DNA from: Pseudochryseolinea flava
Lineage (GTDB): Bacteria > Bacteroidota > Bacteroidia > Cytophagales > Cyclobacteriaceae
Reading direction: 5' to 3'
DNA: 41,580 nt
NCBI RefSeq assembly: GCF_003286915.1
Contig: NZ_QMFY01000027.1
Span: 1 to 41,580, forward strand
The notes beneath the pieces were generated by a model that had not been told where the DNA came from, searched no databases, and saw only the letters and a list, made by a program, of their open reading frames with translations. Both the position numbers and the translations under genes were made by a program. Of this stretch, positions 6,938 to 15,669 are shown piece after piece (within the stretch, counting starts at the first letter, position 1; the number at the start of each line of letters is the position of its first letter).

Positions 6938-8165
6938 CACTCCGCTGAACTACGCTGCATTTGCAATACCCGCTTTTTTCATTTTCGTCGGGTTAGAATA
7001 TTTCATCGCCACAAAACAAGGCCGCAAGTATCTCTTCAAATTCGACAGCTCGATTGCAAATTTTAGTATTGGCGTGGCAGAGCGACTACTCAATCTATTC
7101 CTTACGGCGAGTTTTTACGGTGTATTTTATTACGTCTATGAAAACTTCGCGATCTGGGCATTACCGAATACTTGGTGGATGTGGGGTATCCTCATTTTGT
7201 CCACTGACCTTGTTTGGTATTGGTATCACCGGCTTGGCCATGAAGTAAATCTTTTCTGGGGCGCGCATATTGTGCACCATCAGAGCGAGGAATTCAATTA
7301 CTCGGTTTCTGCAAGAATAACAACATTACAAGCTATCGTGCGAAACGTATTTTGGGCACTGCTTCCATTGGCAGGTTTTCATCCATCGATGGTTATAGCG
7401 ACCTTGATTATCCACGGTGCTTATTCCTTTTTTACGCATACCCAGATCGTTGGCAAACTTGGATGGCTCGAGCACATTTTCATTACACCGTCTCATCATC
7501 GCGTCCATCATGCTTCGAACGAAAAATATCTTGATAAAAACTATGGCGACCTTTTTGTTTTCTGGGATAAGATATTCGGAACATTTCAAACAGAAAAAGA
7601 AGAAGAGCATGGTGCCACAGTCTATGGATTAACACATCCCATCAAAAGTCATAGTTTCATTTGGCAACATTTCCATTACTACCTTGAAATGTTGTATGCG
7701 ATAAGAAAAACACACGGCCTTAGAGCGAAATTTAAAATTATCTTTGGAAATCCGGAGGTACTCGATCAGAACATTCGTCCTAAACTGGAGCGAATATACC
7801 TTGCCTCGCGACAACAAGTGCGTGGTACATTGGCGTACAAACAGTATGTAACCGCGCAGTTCATATTCATTATTCTGCTGACATTCGTCTTCAGTCTGTT
7901 CTTCTCACATTTGACTGTTATCGACAAATTCTTTGGCGTGCTATTCACGATTGTGACGCTGATCAATTGTGGCGCGTTGCTTGAGCAACGAACATGGATG
8001 TATTACCTCGAGCACTTTCGGCTGCTGGTAATCTTTACCTACATAAGCCTACTGTTTGAACAGCCGGAGTGGCTTGTTTTATCGGGGCTCTTCAGTTTAT
8101 TCCTGCTATCGCCGTTTTCATCGACAAAGCAATGGTACCTGACATTGCTATATGGGAAGCGATAA
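6915..8165 (+). CDS. Fatty acid hydroxylase/sterol desaturase-family membrane enzyme
   Basis: This 416-residue polytopic protein has the histidine clusters of the diiron membrane hydroxylases: HRLGH (105-109), HIVHH (118-122) and HHRVHH (194-199). The N-terminal half carries several transmembrane helices (for example about 13-32, 60-78 and 90-104). The C-terminal third adds roughly three more hydrophobic helices and is an extension beyond the usual 250-300-residue family core. Members use iron and oxygen to hydroxylate or desaturate lipids, sterols or carotenoids. The start overlaps the upstream hydrolase gene by 23 bases. A related shorter family member is encoded at 32528-33253. The substrate is unknown. 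Confidence 0.87.
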   Translation: MSEHSWSSTPLNYAAFAIPAFFIFVGLEYFIATKQGRKYLFKFDSSIANFSIGVAERLLNLFLTASFYGVFYYVYENFAIWALPNTWWMWGILILSTDLVWYWYHRLGHEVNLFWGAHIVHHQSEEFNYSVSARITTLQAIVRNVFWALLPLAGFHPSMVIATLIIHGAYSFFTHTQIVGKLGWLEHIFITPSHHRVHHASNEKYLDKNYGDLFVFWDKIFGTFQTEKEEEHGATVYGLTHPIKSHSFIWQHFHYYLEMLYAIRKTHGLRAKFKIIFGNPEVLDQNIRPKLERIYLASRQQVRGTLAYKQYVTAQFIFIILLTFVFSLFFSHLTVIDKFFGVLFTIVTLINCGALLEQRTWMYYLEHFRLLVIFTYISLLFEQPEWLVLSGLFSLFLLSPFSSTKQWYLTLLYGKR

Positions 8166-8239
8166 GCTTACGCATAGGTTGCCGAAAACGATAGTGAGGC
8201 CTTAACATCACAAAATTTACGTCTGGTTTGGGTTTGGTT

Positions 8240-8277
8240 AAGCGCGCTTCCACAAGGGAGTGCGCTTCCTTTTTTTC
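8240..8277 (+). terminator. Terminator after the hydrolase/hydroxylase pair
   Basis: AAGCGCGCTTCC (8240-8251) pairs with GGGAGTGCGCTT (8256-8267), 12 bp with two G-U pairs and a 4-nt ACAA loop, followed by CC and eight T. It lies 75 bases after the stop at 8165 and before the SET-domain gene. Confidence 0.75.
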
Positions 8278-8369
8278 TATCCCTCTGCGTTCAGGCAGCT
8301 TTCTGTGGCAGGACTTTTTCGATAGCGTATTTTTATTCTATCTTCACGCGTTTTTTAAGAACAATTTAC

Positions 8370-8936
8370 ATGGCACTTTTAGAAAAATATCTCTTCGTTA
8401 AGAAATCAACGATCCCAAATTCAGGTAAGGGGCTTTTCACCAAGAAAGCGATCGCGAAAGGAACCCGTATTGTGGAATACAAGGGAAAAAAATCCGCATG
8501 GAAAGATGTTGCAGATGAAGATGGTAAGAACGGCTATATATTCTATGTGAATCGTAACCACGTTATTAATGCCCTTCCTACAAAAAATGCACTCGCGCGT
8601 TACGCTAACGATGCCCGTGGCCTTGTAAAGATCAAAGGGATTAACAATAACTGCGATTATGTTACAGATGGGTTAATTCCGTATATCGAGTCAAAGAAAG
8701 ATATTCCGGCAGGTGCTGAAATCTTCGTTGACTACGGAAAAGATTATTGGAAGGTAATCCGCGAAAATATCAAACTCTGGAAACAGGAAGCCAAAGACGC
8801 TGAGAAAGAAGCAAAGAAAAAGAAGGCTACTAAATCAACGTCGAAGAAAAGCAAGAATGGCCACAAGAATGGAAAATCTTTAAACGGAAAATCTGTTGCT
8901 GGTCGTAAGGCAAAAACAAAACGCGCTAAGGCTTAA
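8370..8936 (+). CDS. SET-domain protein with lysine-rich H1-like tail
   Basis: Residues 1-135 form a compact SET domain: NSGKGLFTKKAIAKGTRI (17-34), the knot-like segment ARYANDARG (76-84), NNNCDY (92-97) and the C-terminal DYGKDYW (121-127) with the tyrosine expected in the catalytic site. SET proteins transfer methyl groups from S-adenosylmethionine to lysine. Residues from about 138 to 188 are almost entirely Lys, Ala, Gly, Ser and Asn (KKKKATKSTSKKSKNG..., GRKAKTKRAKA), like histone H1 or bacterial H1-like nucleoid proteins. The usual NHSCxPN motif is altered to NDARG, so activity should be tested. The tail suggests DNA or RNA contact, or a methylation target. The gene is convergent with the TPR gene. 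Confidence 0.82.
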   Translation: MALLEKYLFVKKSTIPNSGKGLFTKKAIAKGTRIVEYKGKKSAWKDVADEDGKNGYIFYVNRNHVINALPTKNALARYANDARGLVKIKGINNNCDYVTDGLIPYIESKKDIPAGAEIFVDYGKDYWKVIRENIKLWKQEAKDAEKEAKKKKATKSTSKKSKNGHKNGKSLNGKSVAGRKAKTKRAKA

Positions 8937-8949
8937 TAGTCCTTAGCGC
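8923..8949. terminator. Bidirectional hairpin spanning two convergent stop codons
   Basis: GCGCTAAGG (8923-8931) and CCTTAGCGC (8941-8949) form a perfect 9-bp stem. The 9-nt loop contains the stop codons of both convergent genes, which overlap in the four bases TTAA at 8933-8936. A short T-rich stretch follows in the plus direction. It probably ends both transcripts. Confidence 0.65.
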
Positions 8950-11884
8950 TTTCTATTTCTACAATCGTTTCTGCTGCGGTCGCGGCAAACTCATCGAATC
9001 CCATGCGTATAGCCTCCGCGTGATACGCCCTCAACAATTTCAGCGAGCGCTTGTTCACTTGAACCGCCTCCGCGAGAATATTATAAGGCTTTAAACTCTT
9101 CGCATCCTTTTTCCTGTAAAATGCTGCCGCGGCTTCAAGACCTTCTACGAAGAATGGGTTGTAGCTAGCCAGGATATCATAATTTCTTGTCGCCGTTGCT
9201 AGGTCACCGCTCTGTTCACTAAGCAGTGCTGTGTACCAAACTTTCTGCAAGAAACGAGTCGGTCCGAAATGTATGTCTTTATTGATTTGCGTTGCCAAAG
9301 AGCGCAACTCACCACGCGACGCCAACATCTCAAGTTCAAAGTGGCGAACGTTGTTGTACAAATTCGAATCTGTCAACGAGAGACCTGCTATGCGCTGATA
9401 GTAACGGATAGCTTTCACCACTTTCCCTTCGTCAAACAAACGCTTGCTGACATCGAGCAATGCCTGTGCTTTATAGTTCGCATTTGTAAAACCGTTTAAC
9501 AGGCGTTCCGTGGTAACGGAATCATCATTTGTGACGCGGTAACGATTGAATTGATAGAGGTCTGAATCGCTAAGCCCGGCGAGTTGGTCTGACCGCAGCG
9601 TAAGTATGCGCCTCATGTTAGTCGCAATGCGCTGCGCAGACAAATCACCAGCTACCAAGATGGAATCCCAAGCAACAAGTGCTTCCGAAGTTCTGCGCGC
9701 CTCCGTTAATGCGATGGCGTAGTACAGTCGACCATTTTTGTAGTTGTAGAAGTTAGCATAATCAAAGTACTCGGCTGCAAGCTCCGGCGTTTGCTGTTCT
9801 AAGGCCCACAACCCCATGATATAATTAAACTTCCCTTGGTAGGCCTGACTTCGATAAACGAGCTCAGCAAGGATTTCTAGCGCCTTACGCACATTGCCTT
9901 GATGATAAAACGCGTAGGCAAGAGAAGCTTTCAGCGCTTCACTAAAATCAGCGTTCAACGAATCCGACGCAATGGCAAACGCATCGCGTGTGAATGTCGT
10001 ATCTAGCGTTGTTGCGTTGTGGATAATATAATTATTCAGTAACGTCGCTTCTTGAAGACTCATCGGTTGCTTGACCAGCGGATCCGATACGACATTTACC
10101 CGTTGCCCAAGCAAACTTCCAAGAGCAAGTGAATTCGCCTTCACGCCAGCATCATCGGTATCGAAAATCTTCAACGTCGAGTCGGTATCGATGGGGAGTA
10201 CCTTCGTTGCTGCCAGCGCAAGGAAGTTAAGTTCTGCCGTCGTCTTCGTTAACGATATTTCACGGGCATCGCTGAGATAGAATAGCGCCGAATCAACACC
10301 ACCGTATTTGATATACGCGTATCCTAAATTCACGGCAGCCGCATCAACTTGTTCCTTCGACGCAAGAATTCTCCGATAAGCACGAATAGCCTCTTTGTAT
10401 TCCAGTTCCCAGAGATACGTGTTCGCATAGTTTAAGATCGAGTAACTCGTAGGACGTTTCAGGTTAGCGGATTCATAGAAATCTTGCGCATCGCGAAATC
10501 TAAATTGCGACATCGCCGCGTTTGCAAGGCTGTAATTCGCACGATGGTTTAAGACGCTTTGACTCTTCGATTTTTTATACAAACCTTCTGCATATTCCGG
10601 ATCATTTTCCATCGCATGGAGATCACCCGACATATTATAAAATGCCGCCGTGGCATCGCTAACATAACCTTGCCAGAAAGACACAAAGAAAAATGCAAGC
10701 ATCGTGATGGTTCCGGCTAAGCGGTATGTAAAATAAGGCATCCGTTGTGGACGGTATAAGTGTTCGGCTATAGATCGATTCTCCCCTAGCGTTTGAATGA
10801 AATTTGCGATAACATAAATCATGAATATCAAACCGTATCCGGTGTGACTGTAAATGATTGTATGACGAATTACACGTATCGCAGGATCATTATCGTTCGC
10901 GACGAGTTGTCCGGTGGTGATCAAACATATCGCACCCAACGCGAGGAAGAAGAATGCGCCGAGGGGATAAAATGGAAAAATGTTTTCATACAGCACTTCA
11001 CGGTCTTTGTACCCCCAGATGCCGATAACCGCTGCCAATGTCAACAGGAAGTAAGCGTTGATGTAGACAAAGTCCCATTGTATCGTACCCACTTCATGCA
11101 GCGCCGTAATGAGGAGATTGAGGAAGTATACAAAGCAAATGATCGCCACGTGACGAAGATTTTTCGAAGATCCCTGCCCTGCGGCCTTGATCAAAAAAGC
11201 GAAGACTTCATGCGCCGTCATGATGATGAATAACAACGAGAGCACCAACGCCGGCACATATCCCGTAACAGCCAAATACGCCATCGGATTCTCGACCACC
11301 GAAAGAAATGTGATTACGATCGCTACCATAGCTGTTAAAAGCGCAAATGAGGCTAGCCGAATTGGAAACGTTGTTGAAGGGCGAAAGCGGTTAAAGTAAA
11401 ATGCAAGCAACAGATAACAGCCAAGAATCACGGATGGGACAACCTGGTCGTAACGTCCCATAATACCAAGGACTTCGAAACGCATCCCAATCAGGAAAAG
11501 AATGACAGCCGTCATCCCTGCAAAGAACCAAAAACCATCGAGTGATGAAATCACCGTGATCAGCACAATGGCACTGATCACCAATACAACCAAGAAAATA
11601 TAGTAGGCTGTGATGTTTGGTTTGAGATCGCTACCATTGAGATGTTCTAGAATTACATAACTATCCGCTGGCACATCGAGTGACAAGGGTCCAAGTCGAA
11701 AACTGTGTACTGTTGTTTCAATTATTTTTTGCTCTTGCAACTTATCCCAATGCATTACATTGTCTGGCCCTTTTGCATAGGCAAACCACAAGTAGCCGAT
11801 GGATAACGTCAGCAAGATTGCAAGCGCAACCCACGTGTAGCGATAATCTTTAATCCAAAGTTTCCAGAAAAAAAGCGGTGACAT
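8933..11884 (-). CDS. Polytopic membrane protein with C-terminal TPR repeats
   Basis: I start this at the ATG at 11884 (983 residues); an upstream TTG at 11920 lies inside the terminator of the preceding operon. The first 430 residues contain about eleven transmembrane helices (YTWVALAILLTLSIGYLW, YYIFLVVLVISAIVLITVI and others). The rest, about 430-983, is soluble and made of TPR-like helical pairs (YKEAIRAYRRILA, AFYHQGNVRKALEILAELVYR, VVKAIRYYQRIAGL). Such architecture suggests a scaffold for assembling protein complexes, with the TPR part in the periplasm or cytoplasm depending on topology. I cannot assign a specific function. The gene is monocistronic, flanked by terminators on both sides. 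Confidence 0.78.
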   Translation of the reverse strand: MSPLFFWKLWIKDYRYTWVALAILLTLSIGYLWFAYAKGPDNVMHWDKLQEQKIIETTVHSFRLGPLSLDVPADSYVILEHLNGSDLKPNITAYYIFLVVLVISAIVLITVISSLDGFWFFAGMTAVILFLIGMRFEVLGIMGRYDQVVPSVILGCYLLLAFYFNRFRPSTTFPIRLASFALLTAMVAIVITFLSVVENPMAYLAVTGYVPALVLSLLFIIMTAHEVFAFLIKAAGQGSSKNLRHVAIICFVYFLNLLITALHEVGTIQWDFVYINAYFLLTLAAVIGIWGYKDREVLYENIFPFYPLGAFFFLALGAICLITTGQLVANDNDPAIRVIRHTIIYSHTGYGLIFMIYVIANFIQTLGENRSIAEHLYRPQRMPYFTYRLAGTITMLAFFFVSFWQGYVSDATAAFYNMSGDLHAMENDPEYAEGLYKKSKSQSVLNHRANYSLANAAMSQFRFRDAQDFYESANLKRPTSYSILNYANTYLWELEYKEAIRAYRRILASKEQVDAAAVNLGYAYIKYGGVDSALFYLSDAREISLTKTTAELNFLALAATKVLPIDTDSTLKIFDTDDAGVKANSLALGSLLGQRVNVVSDPLVKQPMSLQEATLLNNYIIHNATTLDTTFTRDAFAIASDSLNADFSEALKASLAYAFYHQGNVRKALEILAELVYRSQAYQGKFNYIMGLWALEQQTPELAAEYFDYANFYNYKNGRLYYAIALTEARRTSEALVAWDSILVAGDLSAQRIATNMRRILTLRSDQLAGLSDSDLYQFNRYRVTNDDSVTTERLLNGFTNANYKAQALLDVSKRLFDEGKVVKAIRYYQRIAGLSLTDSNLYNNVRHFELEMLASRGELRSLATQINKDIHFGPTRFLQKVWYTALLSEQSGDLATATRNYDILASYNPFFVEGLEAAAAFYRKKDAKSLKPYNILAEAVQVNKRSLKLLRAYHAEAIRMGFDEFAATAAETIVEIESAKDY

Positions 11885-11896
11885 AGCGGGAGATTT

Positions 11897-11930
11897 AAAA
11901 AAACAACCCGGTAGTATCAACGACCGGGTT
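11897..11930 (-). terminator. Intrinsic terminator of the nudix-to-gatC operon
   Basis: On the minus strand AACCCGGT (11923-11930 complement) pairs with ACCGGGTT (11905-11912 complement), a perfect 8-bp GC-rich stem with a 10-nt loop, followed by G and seven T (plus-strand A run 11897-11903). It sits 26 bases past the gatC stop and separates that operon from the TPR gene. Confidence 0.88.
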
Positions 11931-11955
11931 CATGGTATTCGTATTCAAGTACAGT

Positions 11956-12243
11956 TTATTCAAGGACTTTCGGTACGCGGAAGTACACATCATCTTTCTT
12001 CGGTGCATTCAGCAGGGCAGCCTCGTGATCAAGGTGAGGTTTCACTTCATCTTCGCGAAGCATGTTGATCTCATGACTCATGGTGGTTAACGGTTCAACA
12101 CCATCGGTATTCACTTCTTTCAATTTTTCCACCCAGTCGACAATCGCGGTCATATCTTTCATCATTTTTTCTGCGTCTTTTTCGTCGAACTCTAGACGAG
12201 AAAGGTGCGCAATTTTATCCAACAAGGTGCGGTCTATTTTCAT
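11956..12243 (-). CDS. gatC: Glutamyl/aspartyl-tRNA amidotransferase subunit C
   Basis: The 95-residue protein matches GatC over its full length: MKIDRTLLDKIAHLSRLEF at the N-terminus, the middle VDWVEKLKEVNTDGVEPLT, and the C-terminal DDVYFRVPKVLE. GatC is the small structural subunit of GatCAB, which converts misacylated Glu-tRNA(Gln) or Asp-tRNA(Asn) to the amide form. gatA and gatB are not nearby, which is common in Bacteroidota. The first 29 bases overlap the end of the acyltransferase gene, suggesting translational coupling. It is the last gene before a strong terminator. Confidence 0.93.
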   Translation of the reverse strand: MKIDRTLLDKIAHLSRLEFDEKDAEKMMKDMTAIVDWVEKLKEVNTDGVEPLTTMSHEINMLREDEVKPHLDHEAALLNAPKKDDVYFRVPKVLE

Positions 12244-12967
12244 GACTTAGATGTCTTTGCAATTCTGTGTGAATGATTTCAAATACTTGTGCTTTGAGCG
12301 TTGCGACCTGATCGAGCGTCATTCCTTTTGTTTGAATGGGCTCATGAAAGATTACTTTCATAGGATGCCAACGCAGCAGAAATTCATCCGGGGGCAAAAT
12401 TATCCAATTATGGGGAATGGTCACAGGTACGATTGGAATTTGTTTCTCTATCGCCATCCTGAATGCGCCATCCTTAAAACGCGCCAAAACAGGATCTTTT
12501 TCGGTAATGATCCCGCCCTCTGGAAAAATGACTAAGCTTTTTCCATCGTCGATTGCCGCTAGCGAACGCTTCACCGTCGTAGCCCGACTCTTCAACTTCG
12601 ATCGATCAACCGTAATATGAAGTTTTCGATACATATACCCGAACAACGGAATATTCTCGTAATCATTTTTTCCTACAAAAATGGTATTGTGATGATTCAA
12701 CCCCATTGTTGGAATATCGATGTATGAAAAATGATTGGGACAAAAAATATAGGACTGCTTGCGTTTTAATTTCTCCCGATATTCAACGCGAAAAGGAAGG
12801 AACACCAACGTAAACACGGTGCGGGCCCACCATCGATTCACAACGCCAACGAGCCGAAATGCCCTGGGAAAAATGATCGGAACGAGCAGTATTGGAAACG
12901 CGATAAAAAAGGTGATGACAAAAATCCCAAAACCGTAGTATGTATGAATGGTCCGAACGAAACGCAT
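12215..12967 (-). CDS. PlsC-type lysophospholipid acyltransferase
   Basis: The 250-residue protein shows the acyltransferase motif I NHFSYID (His79-x4-Asp84) and the later FPEGG block near residue 153, both diagnostic of the PlsC/AGPAT family that acylates lysophosphatidic acid with acyl-CoA or acyl-ACP. An N-terminal hydrophobic segment, about residues 12-34, anchors it to the inner membrane. It is probably 1-acyl-sn-glycerol-3-phosphate acyltransferase, though several paralogues with other acceptors exist in Bacteroidota, so I give no symbol. It sits in a minus-strand operon between an M24 peptidase and gatC, overlapping the latter. Confidence 0.88.
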   Translation of the reverse strand: MRFVRTIHTYYGFGIFVITFFIAFPILLVPIIFPRAFRLVGVVNRWWARTVFTLVFLPFRVEYREKLKRKQSYIFCPNHFSYIDIPTMGLNHHNTIFVGKNDYENIPLFGYMYRKLHITVDRSKLKSRATTVKRSLAAIDDGKSLVIFPEGGIITEKDPVLARFKDGAFRMAIEKQIPIVPVTIPHNWIILPPDEFLLRWHPMKVIFHEPIQTKGMTLDQVATLKAQVFEIIHTELQRHLSHENRPHLVG

Positions 12968-12983
12968 AGCCGAAGATAACGAA

Positions 12984-14315
12984 TCAAGGTTTAATGTATT
13001 TGGCCGGTCGCGGGATGATTATCAATTCCGTTTGTCGCCCGTCTAAATATCGGAAGCCCTTGGTTTCATCAAATACACCGTCTTCTTCTAACTTAATTTG
13101 AATTTCTTTTTTCCACTCGATAACATAAACGGTAACATTAAGTTCAATTGAATAAGCGGTGTTATAGTGCATAATGTAGTCGCCTTGAAAGGGCACTCCA
13201 TTTTGTTGATCCCACATACCGATCGTTGTTCCCGCTGCGTGGCCGTGGTAGCCAATCGGGTGCGTATAAATCGATGGTGTTAAACCTTGATCAACAGCTT
13301 GCTTACGCGATGCCGCTAAAATTTCATTGCCTGTTTTACCTGCACCAAAATTCCGGATGAGAATGTCTTGCAATTTATTTCCCCTTGCTAACGCGCGCTT
13401 CAGATAATCGGGCGCATCCGTTTCTTCAGGCTTTAAAATATAGGCATGTTGCTGGGTGTCGGTATTCAATCGCAAATAGCTAATACCGAAATCGACGTGG
13501 AGTAAATCGCCAGGAAGAATTACCACGGGCTGCGGTCGTTTTATAAAAATCAAATCCGCTTCATTACGTTGAATTGAAACCGACGGATGAAACCACGTGT
13601 CGAGTTTCAGTTCTTTGATTCGTTCACGATACCACCAAACAAGATCGTCTGTAGTCGTAATTCCTGGATGGATCACTTTTTCTGAAAACCCTTCTTGGAT
13701 AATGTCGTGCGCGAGGCGACATATTTGCGGATAGATCGTCAATTCTCTATCGCTTCTTGTTTCTAGCCACGCCACTGCCAATGATTGTGCACTGACAATA
13801 TTCGGATGAAACTTCTTGTTGACATGCTTCAGTATATTATCATAATCCGTTGCTGATATTCCATCGGCCAAACCAAAGTGTTCCGACTTGTTGACGCCGA
13901 TCTTCTTTGGACTTTTATCTTCGATAATTTTGGCCAGTTGCTTCCATTGGTCGGGTTCGTGATCGGGATCCCAGGCCCTTTGAAAAATCTTCCCAACATC
14001 ATATCGAGAAACAGCGAGGTATTCCATCGGTTCAGCACCATGATCGATGACCACCAACATTGTTGTTCTGCGCGCAGCCATCCATGTAGCAGGTAACATC
14101 GTTTCGATTACAGGATCTTCGTTGTACTCGCGTGAGACAATCACCCACATATCAATTCCCTCGCGACGCATCAACAAAGGAAGAAGGTGCTTCAGTCGAT
14201 CGTCGAGAATTTCATCCATCAGTTTCGCTTGGTCGCGTTGTGATAAAATCTCCTGGGTTTGCGCTAAGGAGGGTATTGTCGCAACAAGGATGAGGGCAAT
14301 TAAAATTCTTTTCAT
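12984..14315 (-). CDS. Exported M24-family metallopeptidase (Xaa-Pro aminopeptidase-like)
   Basis: Starting from the ATG at 14315 (443 residues) the protein opens with a signal peptide (MKRILIALILVATIPSLAQ). The C-terminal pita-bread domain carries all five expected metal ligands: Asp in LLHVDFG, Asp in LNTDTQQ, His in GHAAGTTIG, Glu in YSIELN and Glu in IKLEEDGVF. The N-terminal half resembles the creatinase-type domain. It is probably a periplasmic di-metal aminopeptidase; proline specificity is a family inference. A longer frame from 14396 overlaps the thioesterase gene and lacks a signal peptide at its start. The start used here lies seven bases after the thioesterase stop. Confidence 0.85.
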   Translation of the reverse strand: MKRILIALILVATIPSLAQTQEILSQRDQAKLMDEILDDRLKHLLPLLMRREGIDMWVIVSREYNEDPVIETMLPATWMAARRTTMLVVIDHGAEPMEYLAVSRYDVGKIFQRAWDPDHEPDQWKQLAKIIEDKSPKKIGVNKSEHFGLADGISATDYDNILKHVNKKFHPNIVSAQSLAVAWLETRSDRELTIYPQICRLAHDIIQEGFSEKVIHPGITTTDDLVWWYRERIKELKLDTWFHPSVSIQRNEADLIFIKRPQPVVILPGDLLHVDFGISYLRLNTDTQQHAYILKPEETDAPDYLKRALARGNKLQDILIRNFGAGKTGNEILAASRKQAVDQGLTPSIYTHPIGYHGHAAGTTIGMWDQQNGVPFQGDYIMHYNTAYSIELNVTVYVIEWKKEIQIKLEEDGVFDETKGFRYLDGRQTELIIIPRPAKYIKP

Positions 14316-14322
14316 AGCGGTG

Positions 14323-14868
14323 TTAGGCAATAATGCATCGTTCTTTCTTGAGGATTTCTTTCGCCTGGCTAATCTCAATATTCGACAGTGCATCATCCAT
14401 TTGCTCTTTGATCTTAGCCTTGATATCCTTCATGCGCATCGCCTCAATAAAGCGCTTGATGTCTTCCGCATTTTCAAGAATCAGTTTAGGAACTGTCGTG
14501 GGTTTATCATCTTCACCTTTCGCCACCATCGTAAAATAAGATGAATTGGTGTGCTTCACCGTACCTTTTTTTACATTCTGCGCCTCGACACGAATCCCCA
14601 CGATGAGCGACGAGTTGCCAACGTAATTCACGGAGGCGTGAAGCGATACGAGTTCTCCTACTTCTACGGGCTGAAGAAATTCAACTTTGTCGACCGTAAC
14701 GGTGACGCAATATGTTCCGGCGTGTTTGGCGGCGCATGCGTACGCTACCTTGTCCATCAGCGACAAAAGAATACCACCGTGGATTTTTCCACCGAAGTTT
14801 GCATACGATGGGATCATCAATTCGGTAATCGTGGTCTGCGATAGCTTGACAGGTTTGGCTTCGATCAT
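14323..14868 (-). CDS. Acyl-CoA thioesterase, hotdog fold
   Basis: The 181-residue protein has a YciA/BACH-like hotdog domain: NFGGKIHGGILLSLMDKVAY, then a beta strand TVTVDKVEFLQPVEVGELV and SSLIVGIRVEAQNV. Such enzymes hydrolyse acyl-CoA thioesters in the cytoplasm. The remaining 60 residues form a charged helical tail (MRMKDIKAKIKEQMDDA...) longer than in minimal YciA. It belongs to the minus-strand operon and is followed seven bases later by the M24 peptidase. The acyl-chain preference cannot be read. Confidence 0.88.
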   Translation of the reverse strand: MIEAKPVKLSQTTITELMIPSYANFGGKIHGGILLSLMDKVAYACAAKHAGTYCVTVTVDKVEFLQPVEVGELVSLHASVNYVGNSSLIVGIRVEAQNVKKGTVKHTNSSYFTMVAKGEDDKPTTVPKLILENAEDIKRFIEAMRMKDIKAKIKEQMDDALSNIEISQAKEILKKERCIIA

Positions 14869-14949
14869 GGGTTCCTTTCTGAAAAGATAAAAAAAAAATA
14901 TGAACTGGTTGGGTAAGTTTTATTTCAACACCGAATCAACCTAAACGAC

Positions 14950-15507
14950 TTAAATTTTTCGCATGCGTGCCAACGCTTGTAAGGCAATGACGCTGAGGCT
15001 ATCGGTAATTTCACCACGATCGACCATGGCCACGGCATCCTTCAAGGGGAGCTTCATCACCTTCATATCCGCTTCTGTTTCTTCGAACTCCACTTCGCCA
15101 TGTTCCAGGTCTTGTGCCAAAAACAAAAAGCCCTCTTCGTCGGATACTGAATTGGAAAGATGAACACGTGCAATTTGCGTCCATCGCTTTGCTGTGAGGC
15201 CTGTTTCTTCCTTCAGCTCTCTTTTCGCGCACGCCAGCGGTTCCTCCTCGAATGGGCCACCTCCCTCGGGAATTTCCCACGACCATTCACTTAGTGTGTA
15301 GCGAAATTGTCCAACCAACCAGGTATTATCATCCTCGTCCAACGCAATAATACCAATCGCCTTATTCTTAAAATGTACTTTCCCGTAAATTCCTTTTCCG
15401 CCCGCAGGATTAAGCACTTGATACTCCGTTACATTGATCCAACGATTATCATATTTACTTTCACCCGACAAGGTGGTCCAGGGATTTTTAATCACTTCTT
15501 TCGACAT
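14950..15507 (-). CDS. Nudix hydrolase, ADP-ribose pyrophosphatase-like
   Basis: The 185-residue protein contains a complete Nudix box at residues 82-104 (G-x5-E-x7-REL-x-EE-x-GL; GGPFEEE then AKRELKEETGL), which binds magnesium and cleaves nucleoside diphosphates linked to another moiety. The flanking sequence (GQFRYTLSEWSWEIPEGG, and a C-terminal DSLSVIALQALARM) is typical of the ADP-ribose/NUDT5-like branch. It appears to be the first gene of the minus-strand operon running to gatC, 81 bases upstream of the thioesterase gene. The substrate is inferred. Confidence 0.88.
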   Translation of the reverse strand: MSKEVIKNPWTTLSGESKYDNRWINVTEYQVLNPAGGKGIYGKVHFKNKAIGIIALDEDDNTWLVGQFRYTLSEWSWEIPEGGGPFEEEPLACAKRELKEETGLTAKRWTQIARVHLSNSVSDEEGFLFLAQDLEHGEVEFEETEADMKVMKLPLKDAVAMVDRGEITDSLSVIALQALARMRKI

Positions 15508-15669
15508 ATTTCTTCCTGCTAAACAATCGACTTAGACGTTATCTTTGGCTTTGTAACACATTGTCTGTGAACACCAACCGAATACTGCACAGCGCAGCTG
15601 ATAAACAATTTCAAAGCTATCGATTTCTTTTTTGTCTCGAATGAAAATCAAGCTTAAGTTTGTAAATCT

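Noticed and set aside
10793-11233. 146-residue plus-strand frame opposite the TPR membrane protein
   Set aside because: Antisense to transmembrane-helix coding sequence; the polar, low-quality translation is a typical shadow.
11885-11920. N-terminal extension of the TPR protein from a TTG at 11920
   Set aside because: The TTG lies within the stem-loop of the terminator that closes the upstream operon, so a transcript covering it would be terminated; the ATG at 11884 is the better start.
14047-14544. 165-residue plus-strand frame opposite the peptidase and thioesterase genes
   Set aside because: It crosses two well-supported minus-strand genes and shows no domain.
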